Below the pieces are notes generated by a model. That model saw nothing but the letters and a program-made list of their open reading frames with translations, did no database searches and was not told the origin of the DNA. Positions 1 through 9,682 of a stretch of 64,000 nucleotides of DNA are shown in pieces; position 1 is the stretch's first letter; every line of letters starts with the position of its first letter. The stretch spans positions 121,520,640 through 121,584,639 of the forward strand of contig NC_081410.1 in NCBI RefSeq assembly GCF_030272615.1, given 5' to 3'. The position numbers were made by a program, and so were the translations under genes. This stretch comes from Cryptomeria japonica (lineage: Eukaryota > Streptophyta > Pinopsida > Cupressales > Cupressaceae).

Positions 1-20
1 CCTTTGGCATTGATGGCAAC
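1..20 (-). other. polypurine tract region of copia A (cut by window edge)
   Basis: The minus strand reads GCCATCAATGCCAAAGG up to the edge. Elements B, D and I carry the same context directly before their 3' LTRs (catcaatgccaaagggggagatt). It should prime plus-strand DNA synthesis. Confidence 0.7.
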
Positions 21-359
21 ACAAGATAGGAAAACCATCAAAGTGCCAAAATAGAAATGCCAAATACAAAAACCAACAATCTCCCTAAAGTAATAATCTC
101 TCCCCCTGAGAGTAACATGAATTTCCTTATGTGTTTTTGTACCAATCTCTCCCCAAAAGATAATGTGTTTTTCCATAGATATCACTCCCCCTTTGACATC
201 AAATGCTAAAGTTACAACAAAACCAAGTTCATATATAAAATACCAATCAAGTCAATATACAAACTACTCCCCCTGAGAAGTGGCTTCCTCATCAAAGCCG
301 GAGTAAAATATTTTTGTGTTAATTCTGTCAGTTGATGACAAGTATCAACTCTCTAAGTA
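21..359 (-). other. 3' noncoding region of copia A with repeated purine-rich tracts
   Basis: No gene. On the plus strand there are C-rich blocks at about 108, 148, 184 and 265 (for example tctccccctgag), which are purine tracts on the element's strand. The same multiple-tract layout is present before the 3' LTRs of elements B, D and I. Confidence 0.6.
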
Positions 360-960
360 TCTACTGGTGGGGGTATGACCCCAAGTTGTTCTCTAAGATA
401 TTCAAAAGTCTCCTTAGGCAGAGGTTTAGTGAAAATATCTGCAATCTACTCTTTAGTATTCACATAAACCAGTTTTATTTCTTTTGCTTCAACATTTTCC
501 CTTAGAAAATTCAGTTTGATGGAAACATGTTTTATTTTAGAATGTAATACCGGATTCTTAGATATATGAATTGTTGATGTGTTATCACAGTAGATAGTTA
601 TAGGTTCCTTGCATTTTACCTTTAAATTTTTCAACATTTGTTTAAGCCATAGTACCTGTGTACAATTAGTTGATGCTGCAACATATTCTGATTCTGCTAT
701 TGATAAAGATGTACAACTTTGTTTCTTACTCAACCAAGAAACTAATCTGCTTCCAAGAAAAAAAGCTCCACCGATGGTGCTTTTTCTATCATCCACATAT
801 CCTGCCCCATTTGCATCTGTGTATGCACATAGTTCAAAGTTTTCATCTCTAAGATACCATAATCCAAGATTTGTAGTGCCTTGTAAGTACCGGAAAATCC
901 TTTTTACTGTTGATTCATGATTTTCTCTAGGATTACTCTGAAATCTTGAAACAATACATA
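360..960 (-). pseudogene. copia A RNase H domain
   Basis: This is the C-terminal end of Pol and would degrade RNA in RNA:DNA hybrids during reverse transcription. Readable pieces include DDRKSTIGGAFFLGSRLVSW, AESEYVAASTNCTQVLWLKQ, the CDNTSTIHISKNPVLHSK block and the terminal ADIFTKPLPKETFEYLREQL. All are typical of the copia RNase H. The E (AESEY) and D (YCDNT) positions are kept. The N-terminal part (797-960) is in another frame, so the domain is broken. Confidence 0.85.
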
Positions 961-1830
961 CTAATTCATAATATCAAGTCTGGTTTGTGTTAAGTACAGT
1001 AAACCTCGTAATATAGATTTGTACCTAGTTGGATTAATAGGAGTAGATTCATCCCTTAAAGATAGTTTATCATTTGTAGTCATAGGTGTGCTTACCAATT
1101 TAGAATTCTCCATCCCAAATTTCTTTAGTAACTCTTTCAAGTATTTTGATTGACTCAAGAATATACCTTTATCAGTCTATGAAATCTCCAATCCTAAAAA
1201 GAATCTTATTTCACCAATCATAGACAGTTCAAATTCTTGCTGCATTTTAATAGAAAAGTCTTTACACAATCCATCTTCTCCTCCAAAGATTATATCATCA
1301 ACAAAAACTTCTATAGCCAAGATGTCATCATTAGTCACTTTATAGTATAAGTTACTGTTAGCATTACCTTTAGAAAAAACAAATTTCAAAAGATACTTAT
1401 CCAATCTTGCATACCAAGCTCTTGGAGCTTGCTTCAATCCATACAAAGCTTTCCTTAACCTGAAAACCATATCTTTGTCATCTGTCAAAGAAATCCATTA
1501 GGTTGTTCAATGTAAACTTCCTCTTCAAGATCTACATTTAGAAATGCACATTTAATATCCATTTGATATTCTTTGTAGTTCTTATGTGCTGCAAAAGCCA
1601 AAAATAATCCGACTGCCTCAATTCTAGCTACCGGTGCAAAGGTTTCATTATAATCAATTCCTTCTTTCTAAGAATATACCTTACACACAAGTTTTGCTTT
1701 ATTTTTGATAACCTTACCATCTTCATTAAGTTTGTTTTTGAATACCCATTTTGTTCCAATTACATTTTTATCTTTAGGTCAGGGAACTAATGTCCAAGTG
1801 TTATTCTTCTCAATTTGTTCTAATTCTTCT
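961..1830 (-). pseudogene. copia A reverse transcriptase domain
   Basis: The family signature [20 protein letters not shown] is followed by the catalytic FVDDIIFGGEDG (the Y-x-D-D box, with F for Y as in related copies here). Downstream come FFLGLEIS and the thumb segment MSQSKYLKELLKKFGMENSK. The N-terminal palm is degraded between about 1489 and 1780. Stops separate at least three blocks, so no active enzyme is expected. Confidence 0.87.
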
Positions 1831-2859
1831 TCCATACCTCTAGTCCAATATTTATCTTCACATGCCTCATTAACTGATGATGGTTCAATTTGAGAAATAA
1901 GACATACCTCTTCATTTACCAATCTTCCTCTTGTCATAACTCCTTTATGTTTGTTTCCAATTATCTGATCTTCAGAATGATTCAATCTTACATACCGGGG
2001 TGTCTTTGTTTGCTGTTGTTCCTCAGTCACAGTGGAATTTTCAGATGATATCATTGTAACTGGATCTTCACTCTGTACCAGTGGATTCAATGTCGGTTCA
2101 TTTGTTAGAATTTTTGTTGCCAGTTCAAAATCTATATACCTTGAAGTTCCTCTAAATTGTTCATCAATCTTTACATTTGTACTCTCAACAATTTTCTGCA
2201 ATCTCTTGTTAAAACATATATATGCTTTACTCTTAGATGAATAACCAAGAAATATTTCTTCATCACTTCTAGGATCAAATTTCCCAATATACTCATCTCT
2301 TCTAATGTAACATTTACTTCCAAATATTCTGAAAAATTTAAGAGTAAGAGTAATACCAAACCATAGTTCATGAGGGGTCTTACCAGTTTCACCTTTGATG
2401 TGAACTTTGTTGAATGTATAGACTGATGTACTTACTGCCTCTCTCCAATACACGTGGTAGATTTGCTTCTGATAACATACTTCTAGCTGCATCCAAGATG
2501 GTTATGTTTTTCCTTTCAACAACTCCATTCTGCTATGGTGTTCGAGGTGCTGATAGTTGTCTTCTGATTCCATTCGCTTCATAGAATGCATTAAATTCCT
2601 TAGATGTAAATTCACCTCCTTGATCATATCTTAGACATTTTATTTTTTTATCGGTTTCATTTTCAACCTTTGCTTTGAACAGTTTAAACTTTCCAACTGC
2701 TTCTGGTTTTTCTCTAAGAAAAGTAACCCAACACATTCTAGAATAGTCATCAATGATTAGCATGAAATATCTATCACCTTGTAAGCTTTTAGTTCTAGTT
2801 GGACCACATAAATCAGTATGAATTAAATCAAGAGCATAACTTGCTTTCCAAATTGACAT
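1779..2859 (-). pseudogene. copia A integrase core and C-terminal region
   Basis: The integrase core shows DLIHTDLCGPTRTKSLQGDR (first Asp), CLRYDQGGEFTSKEF (second Asp) and, after a stop replacing the usual Gln of the PQQN motif near 2532, NGVVERKN (catalytic Glu). The downstream GKTPHELWFG, FRIFGSKCYI and EEIFLGYSSKSKAYICFNKR segments are the conserved copia post-core region. A frame change separates core and C-terminus. The RT start (NNTWTLVP) follows directly. Confidence 0.87.
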
Positions 2860-3476
2860 TCCTTACATACTATTTTGTGAGTTTTGACAATTTTAGGTAA
2901 ATCTCTAACTACCTTAGTAGTACTGATTTCTACCATGCAATCAAAGTTTACATGATAGAGTCTTTTATGCCATAGCCAACTTTCATCTATATGTACAATC
3001 AACCATGTCTTTTCATTGTTATTCAAATGAAAGATATTACCTCTAGTCTGATTGCCAGTTGCAATTTCTAAACCAATTCTATTCATGATTTTCCATTTTC
3101 CATTTTTGAATTGTAACTGAAATCCTTTCTCAACTAATTGACCAACACTCAAAAGCTTATGCTTTAAACCTTCAACATAGTAAACATTGTCAGTGTTATG
3201 CTTACCATCAAGAGATATTGAACCCTTACCTCTGATTAGACAAGCTTTGTCATCTCCAAATCTCACTAAGCCTCCATTATATTCTTTAAAGTTCTAGAAT
3301 TTACCTTTATCTCTTGTCATATGATGTGAGAAACCTGAATCAATGATCCACTCATCCTCTACTTCAATTTTAGTTGCCAAGGCTTGCTTTACCGGTTGAA
3401 CTGCAGGTGTCAGTTGATCTTCTGTTATAGCAACAAAAACCCATCCATTTTTTTGTCGGATCCTTATCAGAATCAT
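2823..3476 (-). pseudogene. copia A aspartic protease and GAG-pre-integrase domain
   Basis: The protease motif WIIDSGFSHHMT keeps the D-S-G catalytic triplet. It runs into VRFGDDKACLIRGKGSISLD, then NVYYVEGLKHKLLSVGQLVE, and then the zinc-binding-like SWLWHKRLYHVNFDC and CKECQFGKQ of the GAG-pre-integrase region. A frame break near 3290 separates the protease from the rest. Confidence 0.85.
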
Positions 3477-3479
3477 CAG

Positions 3480-4467
3480 TCACTCCTTCATCAGCAACAT
3501 AGCAAGATTTGTCTTTATTCTTCTTAAATCTGTATCTTTGATATTCAGGGTTAGGCTTGTATGTCCTTCTAGCTTCTTCTCTTAGTCTAGCATGTCTATC
3601 AGGGCATCTTGAAGCCATATGACCAATCTTATTGCAGTTAAAACATTTAAAGGGTGCTTTACCTTCATACTTACTTCCAACTGAACCTTTAGGCATTTTT
3701 CTTGCAAATAGGGCTTCATGCTCTTCAAGTTCTTCATTTTCTCTCCTGTTTTCCTCAAGTTCTCTTGCATAAAAGGCTTTCCAATCAGATTTGTCAAATG
3801 ATTATGTAGATGATGTTGATGCTTTGAAGGATAAATATATTTTTATAGTAGCAACAAGACCAAATTCCTCAATTTCAAAGGTTGAAAGTTTTCCAATCAA
3901 TGTATCCCTAGTTACTGATGTATTAGGCATTGTTTTTAACTCATTTATAGCAGTAACCTTCATTTTATATGTCGGTGGCAATCCTCTTAAAATTTTTGAA
4001 ACAATTTCATCTTCACTTAAGGTTCCTCCACAACATTTAATACCCAAAACAATTTCATTAACTCTTTCCATAAAAGCGGAAATCCTTTCATCTTCTTCCA
4101 TTTTCAGATTTTCATACCTGACCCGGAATCTTTCAAGTTTTGCAATTTTGACTGTGGAATCTCCTTCATTCAGTGTTTCCAAATGATCCCAAATAGCTTT
4201 AGCAATTGATCTGTCTGATAATCCCATGATTTTTTGATCTGTTAATGCACTCAAAAGTGCTTCTCTTGCTTTGCAATCATTTTCCTCATCTTTAGTCAAG
4301 TTAGGTGGATTAGGCTGACTGGAAGTGGGAGCAGTATAGCCATTCTTTGTAACATATCAGATGTCCTTTCCAATGCAATTTAGATTTGTCTCTATTCTGA
4401 TATTCCATATGCCATAATTGGTTCCATCAGGTTTAGGACTATCCTTCCTGAAATAGTTAGTAGACAT
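3480..4467 (-). pseudogene. copia A Gag
   Basis: A start at 4467 gives MSTNYFRKDSPKPDG. An in-frame TGA lies near 4360, after which the frame runs REALLSALTDQKIMGLSD, IWDHLETLNEGD, MEEDERISAFMERVNEIV and SKILRGLPPTYKMKVTAI, the copia Gag (UBN2-type) pattern. A CCHC knuckle CFNCNKIGHMASRC lies near 3600-3645 in a shifted frame. The knuckle residues are intact, but the frame is broken at about 3800. Confidence 0.83.
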
Positions 4468-4509
4468 TGGATCTCCTCAAGTTGTTAAACTTCTGCAAAA
4501 GAGGACTAA

Positions 4510-4521
4510 GCTCTGATACCA
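4510..4521 (-). other. primer binding site of copia A
   Basis: The minus strand reads TGGTATCAGAGC, complementary to the 3' end of plant initiator-Met tRNA. It lies two bases from the LTR end, the usual plant copia arrangement. Confidence 0.92.
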
Positions 4522-4523
4522 AT

Positions 4524-5573
4524 TGTTAGGTTCCGGAGACAACTGAGAGGAGGGGGGTGAATCAGTTGTCTAATAAATTTAAACCAAAAACAACTTAACC
4601 AATTTACTGCTTAATACTAGTGAGCTAGTCTGTTATATCGGTGGACAGATTTAATAGATAATTGCAATATGGATAAAGATTAATGCATGAAAAAAAAGAC
4701 AAAGTCATCAACAACACATAACACCAATATTTGTATGTGGAAACCCTGTAAGGGGAAAAACCACAGTGGGAAACCTTACCCACAATCAGATGATACTACT
4801 GCAGATAGTAAGTGTACATAAATGGGGTCTGCACATGCAAAAAGGCCAAGCGCCTAGAGCTCACTGGTCAAACACAAATGGCAGTCACACTGACTACAAT
4901 TGGATGGTTAAATCCAATAAGAATGTACTACTCAAAATAGCATCTTCATATGCTGGATTAAGTACCGGTGTAGTTCTGATATGCTTTCACAAAAACCTAG
5001 CTTCACCTTCAAATGATGTCTGTGTGTATAGCTTTGCTTAATCTCACATATACCTTCTTACAATTCCTTTTCGCATTCCACTTAGATCTTACAAATAAGA
5101 CCTTACATTTATACCATAACCTAAGTACACTTTTAGTAGGTCGGCTCTACAAGATATTACAATAAAATTATTTTGCAAACAATACAATATCTGATGCAAT
5201 AACCGATACAACATGTCGGCTTAATGCATTTACAACAATAATAAATCATCTCCATAGCGTGTCGTGCTGATCTGGAAAAGATAAACCTGTTGGTGCATAA
5301 GCTGGACCTATTTGCCGGTAACAACAGATATGCAAATACGAATATACCAATAAACAATTCTCCAAGACAAGATGTCCAATCGATATCTTCGACATTACCA
5401 AGTGTTTTCCATGCCATTCCAAGTGTCGGTGGTCATTATATCCTGTCGATGTACCATATACTGGTGACTATGCAAAAGTCACTTGTTTGCCGGTGAATGT
5501 TGTTGGATCTCAAAAGTGATACAGTTTTAGTAGGTTTTGACATCAATTGCAAAACCATACCAAAATACCAACA
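4524..5573 (-). repeat. 5' LTR of copia A (1050 bp)
   Basis: On the plus strand it starts TGTTAGGTTCC at the primer site and ends ATACCAACA; on its own strand it is TGTTGG...CTAACA. It holds the C-rich box (gaggggggtgaatcagttg) near 4552 and a ggggaaaaaccacagtggg block near 4752, both shared with other copia LTRs here. The other LTR lies outside the window, so LTR divergence cannot be measured. Confidence 0.8.
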
Positions 5574-5870
5574 TGCAGAGCCAATGGTTGTGATATTACT
5601 AATGCAACTCATGTATGATCAAACTGGTAAAATAGCTATCTAGATTTGAAAATTGTTGGATGCTATTTGATGTACTTTTGTTTTACCGGTTTACTTGTCT
5701 AAAGCATTTCTGTTAACCGATATTGTTATAGTTAAGTACAGTGGTATAGTAAATCGGATTATCAGTGTTCTAAACTATTAGAGCATTGAAGTGAGTTTTT
5801 TTTTTTGTGTACTGATTCACCCCCACTCTCAGTATGGATTAGGACCTTGGAGATTCATTATTATTCATCA
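5574..5870 (+). repeat. 3' remnant of the 5' LTR of copia B
   Basis: It corresponds to about 10803-11092 of the 3' LTR, including gaaaattgttggatgctat, a T-run, the box ctgattcacccccactctca and the end ttattcatca. It is truncated on the left by element A. Confidence 0.9.
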
Positions 5871-5872
5871 AT

Positions 5873-5884
5873 TGGTTTCAAAGC
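5873..5884 (+). other. primer binding site of copia B (mutated)
   Basis: It reads TGGTTTCAAAGC against the canonical TGGTATCAGAGC. The two differences fit decay of an initiator-Met primer site. Confidence 0.82.
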
Positions 5885-5941
5885 ACCTCCAGGTCCTCAG
5901 TGATATAAGCTAAACTGCTTGAGGCAAAAGATCATGTTTTA

Positions 5942-6860
5942 ATGATGAAGAGGGAAGGTCCTAAGTTCAACAGGGACAACTTTACAATATGGAAGGATAG
6001 GATGAAGATATACATCAGGATTTTGGGTGTACAACACTGGAGCTATGTTGAGAATGCCTATGTGATCCCCACTGGCACTCTAACTGATGATTAGAAAAAA
6101 GAGATACAAGAGAATGGGCAAGTCATGGAAGCCCTCATTAGCAGCTTGTCCGATATAGAGTTCATTTATGTACAAGATAAGGACAACCCTAAATATGGAC
6201 AAACTGCAATCCATTTATGGTGGTGATGAACATGTCAACAAAGCTAAGGAAGAAAGCCTAAGAGGAAAGTTTGAAGCTATGAGGATGGTTGAAGGAGAGA
6301 CCATTCAACAATATGGCATAAGAATCAAGACAGTGGTTGGTGAAATCAAAAGCACTGATGGAACAATTAATGATGCCACCATTGTCAGTAAAGTTCTGAG
6401 ATCATTGTTACCGATCTATGCAATCTGGGTTGCCGTATTTAGGAGCGAAGATCTATCGACAAAACAAAGGTATCTTTAGACTCTATTATTGCAAAATTGG
6501 TTGCATATGAATTGAATAGCTATGATGGTAGTGTTCAAAAGATAGTGTAAGCCTTTAGAGCGTTTGTTTCATCTACACCAACTAGAAAAGGAAAAGAGGT
6601 TAGCACCAGTTATGAATCCAGGCCAAGTAGAGATATGGACGATGAGGATATTCTAATGGAGTTTGAAGCTCTTCCTGCCAAGAGATTCCAAAAGGCACTG
6701 GAAAATACAGAGGTAGGCTTCCTCTAAAATATTTTTCCTGCAATAAGATAGGACATATAGTTGTTAACTGTCCTAACAATGACAATAAGGATAAACCAGA
6801 AAGGTTTAGAAAGTATAAAGGAGGAGGTAGAGAAATTGTCTTCTTGCAGTAGATGAAGGT
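5942..6860 (+). pseudogene. copia B Gag
   Basis: ATG at 5942 gives MMKREGPKFNRDNF and IWKDRMKIYI, almost as in element I. A TAG lies near 6092. After a frame change near 6170 the frame runs YGGDEHVNKAKEESLRGKFE, then IQQYGIRIKTVVGEIKS and SKVLRSLLPIYAI. The zinc knuckle near 6727 reads KYFSCNKIGHIVVNC. The first Cys of CCHC has become Tyr, which should destroy zinc binding. Confidence 0.85.
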
Positions 6861-6879
6861 GTTATTGATGAAGAATCCG

Positions 6880-7340
6880 AGGATGAAGACAATGAGGACA
6901 TAGTGTTTGTATTTGTAAAGAAAGAGGTGTCTGATCAGAAAGCCCTTGTCTCTCGCATTGACAACTCTAAGGAGTGGATCACTGATAGCGAGAGTTCTCA
7001 CCACATGACTGGTGACCAGAGAAAGTTTTTGACTCTGGAAGAATATGATGGAGGTGTTGTCCGGTTTGGTAATGATACACCCTACATGGTAAAAGGAAAA
7101 GGATCTATCTCATTGAACAGAAAGAGCAGTGCGGATAATGTCTACTGGGTGGAAGACCTTAAGCACAACCTTTTGAGTGTTGCTCAGCTGAACAACAAAG
7201 GACTTATTCTCTAGTTCAAAGGTGGAGTCTGCAAAATAATTGTAAAGAGTGGTGAACTTATTGCCATCGATAAGCAGACCAAAGGAAACCTTATGGAAAA
7301 ATTTAATGATAGTTGGATATGGCACATGAGACTCTAACAT
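6880..7340 (+). pseudogene. copia B protease and GAG-pre-integrase
   Basis: WITDSESSHHMTGD marks the protease. The catalytic D-S-G is D-S-E here, so the conserved Gly is lost. GGVVRFGNDTPYMVKGKGSI and NVYWVEDLKHNLLSVAQLNN follow. A stop at about 7214 and another near 7338 break the frame. The pre-integrase region continues as SWIWHMRL. Confidence 0.84.
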
Positions 7341-7814
7341 ATGAATTTTGATAATATTGTAAAAGCTAGTAAGATCAAGGCAGTAAGAGGATTGCCTTTG
7401 CTGAACAAACCCGAGAATGCTTTATGCAGAGAATGTCAGCTTTGGAAGATGTCTTCCTCAACATTCAAAGGTAAGTCTTTTTCAGCAGAGAACTTACTTG
7501 ATCTAGTGCACACCGATCTGTGTGGTCTAATGAAAACAAGAAGTATTCAAGGAGATCGGTATTTCATGATTCTTACCGATGACTACTCAAGAATGATGTG
7601 GGTCATATTCTTGAAAGACAAGTCTGAGGCATTTGGAAAGTTCAAAGCCTTTAGAGCATTGGTTGAGAAGAAGAGCGGTAGAAGAATAAAATGCCTTAGA
7701 ACTGATCAGGGAGGTGAATTCACTTCTGATGAATTCAACAAGTACTGTGAAGAGAATGATATCAAGAGGCACTTGTCTGCCCCAAGGACACCACAACAGA
7801 TAATTCATGCATGA
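7341..7814 (+). pseudogene. copia B integrase, C-terminally deleted
   Basis: One open frame carries CRECQLWKMSSSTFK, LLDLVHTDLCGLMKTRSIQG (first Asp), RYFMILTDDYSRMMWVIFLK, CLRTDQGGEFTSDEF (second Asp) and HLSAPRTPQQ. It then jumps to unrelated codons and a stop. Compared with element I, the catalytic Glu segment (AERNNRS) and the whole post-core region of roughly 250 codons are missing. The next readable sequence is the end of the pre-RT linker (ISEFEPKATGEALT). Confidence 0.88.
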
Positions 7815-8530
7815 TTTCAGAATTTGAGCCTAAGGCCACTGGAGAGGCACTTACCGATGAATACTAGATAAAGGCAATGGAAGAGGAACTGGACCTGATA
7901 GAGAAGAATGCAACATGATCCTTGGTACCCAGACCGAAACACAAGAATTTCATAGGTACCAAATGGGTCTTCTGGAATAAGCTAAATGAAGAAGGCACAG
8001 TGGTAAGAAACAAGGAAAGACATATGAAAAGGACATTCTCAGGAAGAAGGAGAAGACTATGGAGAAACCATTGCCCCAATGGCTATACCAAAAGGTGGTT
8101 GAATGCTTCTTGCATTTGCAAAATTCAAAGGATTCAAGGTATACCAGATGGATGTGAAGTATGCATTCTTGAATGGAATCCTAGAAGAAGTGTATATTGA
8201 GCAACCATATGGGTTTGCTTTGTCAGAGGATGGTAATATGGTGTGTAGATTACACAAGGCCCTGTATGGATTGAAACAAGCACCAAGGCATGGTATGAAC
8301 AGTTACACTCTTATCCTGTGAATATAGGATTTTAGAGAAAAAGTGAGGATAGCAACATCTACCTAAAATTTGAAGCTGATCAGATACTGATCTATGATTC
8401 ATTTGTAGATGACATAATCTTTGGAGGAGATGATGAAATGAGTCATGCATTTGTAGATGAAATGAAGAAAGAGTTTGAGATGTCTCTGATTGGAGAGATA
8501 AAGTTCTTCATTGGTCTACATATTTAGTAG
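7815..8530 (+). pseudogene. copia B reverse transcriptase
   Basis: Fragments in order: [84 protein letters not shown] and FVDDIIFGGDDEM. The catalytic DD pair is kept but there are several frame changes (near 8030, 8110, 8290). A TAG at 8527-8529 separates it from the RNase H frame. Confidence 0.87.
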
Positions 8531-9409
8531 ATGAAGGAGGGTATCTTCATTACCCAGTCCAAGTATACCAAAGAGGTATTGAAGACCTTTGGCATGGAGG
8601 AGAGCAAACTGGTAGGAACACCAATGGTGACCGGCTGCAAACTAACAAAGGAGGATGATACAGTGTTGGTGGATGAGAAGGAGTACCATTCGATGATAGG
8701 TAAGTTGCACTATGTGGTGCACAACAAACCGGATATTTCTCGTGTAGTGGTCTTAGTGGCCCGTTTTCACAAGAGTCCAAGAGAATCCCACTTGGTAGCG
8801 GTAAAGAGGATTCTTAGGTATCTAAAGGGAACAATTGATTATGGATTGTGGTATCCATACAATATCGACTTTGATCTCAAAGTGTTTATGGATGTAGATT
8901 GGGTAGGTAATGTGGACAACTGGAAGAGCACAACTGGTGGAGCGTTCTTCCTTGGTGGAAGACTAGTCTCGTGGACAAGTAAGAAGCAGAGCTATATTTC
9001 CCAGTCTACAGCTGAAGGGGAGTATGTGGAAATATTAATGAACTGCACTCAGGAAACCTGGATGAAACATGTATTGGATGGCTTCAAAGTGACTGTATCT
9101 GAACTGGTGAGTATTTTATGTGATAATACTCGTGGAATCAATATTTCTAAAAATTCGGTATTACATGCTAGGACCAAGCATATTGAGCTCAAGTATCATT
9201 TCTTGAGAGAAAAGGTTCAGAATAAAGAGGTTGTATTAGAACATGTTTCCAATAAGAAGCAGCTAGCAGACATATTCACTAAGCCCTTACCGAAGATTAC
9301 ATTTACCTATTTGGGAGGTGAATTAGGGGTTCTGCCCCTTCATGAAGTAAACAAAAGCTGTGTTCTCCACATTAGTCAGGTAATACCATGTCAGATCTTA
9401 CATGATTGA
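8531..9409 (+). CDS. copia B RT thumb plus RNase H, 292-residue open frame
   Basis: This is the longest intact Pol piece of element B. It begins MKEGIFITQSKYTKEVLKTF (RT thumb), passes YHSMIGKLHYVVHNKPDI, VKRILRYLKGTIDYGLWYP and then RNase H: VFMDVDWVGNVDNWKSTTGG (D), STAEGEYVEI (E), ILCDNTRGINIS (D) and QLADIFTKPLPKITFTYLGG (last D). The catalytic residues look preserved, but the domain is severed from its polymerase by a stop, so a working product is unlikely. The start given is the first Met after that stop and is not a natural start. Confidence 0.85.
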   Translation: MKEGIFITQSKYTKEVLKTFGMEESKLVGTPMVTGCKLTKEDDTVLVDEKEYHSMIGKLHYVVHNKPDISRVVVLVARFHKSPRESHLVAVKRILRYLKGTIDYGLWYPYNIDFDLKVFMDVDWVGNVDNWKSTTGGAFFLGGRLVSWTSKKQSYISQSTAEGEYVEILMNCTQETWMKHVLDGFKVTVSELVSILCDNTRGINISKNSVLHARTKHIELKYHFLREKVQNKEVVLEHVSNKKQLADIFTKPLPKITFTYLGGELGVLPLHEVNKSCVLHISQVIPCQILHD

Positions 9410-9682
9410 TGTGTTGAAGGATGCTACTCCATAGGGGGAGCAACATAGTGGAGCTTGGAAGCTTATGCCTCCACTTTGGAATTGTTGTCAAAGGGGGAGA
9501 ACATATCTGATGATGTATGGGGGAGAAGATATATTGTTTGGAGAGAAGATGTTGATCATGTATACACTGATCAATCCAAGTGATGGTGATCTTTAACGTT
9601 GCACAGGTATAATGTCAACCGATGTATAATTTTACTGAGTAATGATTCACTAAGTATTTCCATCAATGCCAAAGGGGGAGAT
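9410..9682 (+). other. 3' noncoding region and polypurine tract of copia B
   Basis: No gene. Purine tracts AGGGGGAG recur near 9433, 9490 and 9520, and the last (catcaatgccaaagggggag, 9661-9680) lies directly before the LTR and is the likely functional primer for plus-strand synthesis. Confidence 0.8.

Larger units (their letters stand above)
1..5573 (-). mobile_element. Ty1/copia retrotransposon A (3' LTR just outside window)
   Basis: Read on the minus strand the order is 5' LTR (4524-5573), primer site, gag, protease, integrase, reverse transcriptase, RNase H, polypurine tract. That is the Ty1/copia order, with integrase before RT. The polypurine tract sits exactly at the window edge, so the 3' LTR should begin at once to the left. 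All coding parts carry stops or frame breaks, so the copy is inactive. Its LTR ends with CCAACA at 5573, immediately against a fragment of element B's LTR, so A was inserted into B. Gag and integrase resemble those of element D. Confidence 0.9.
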
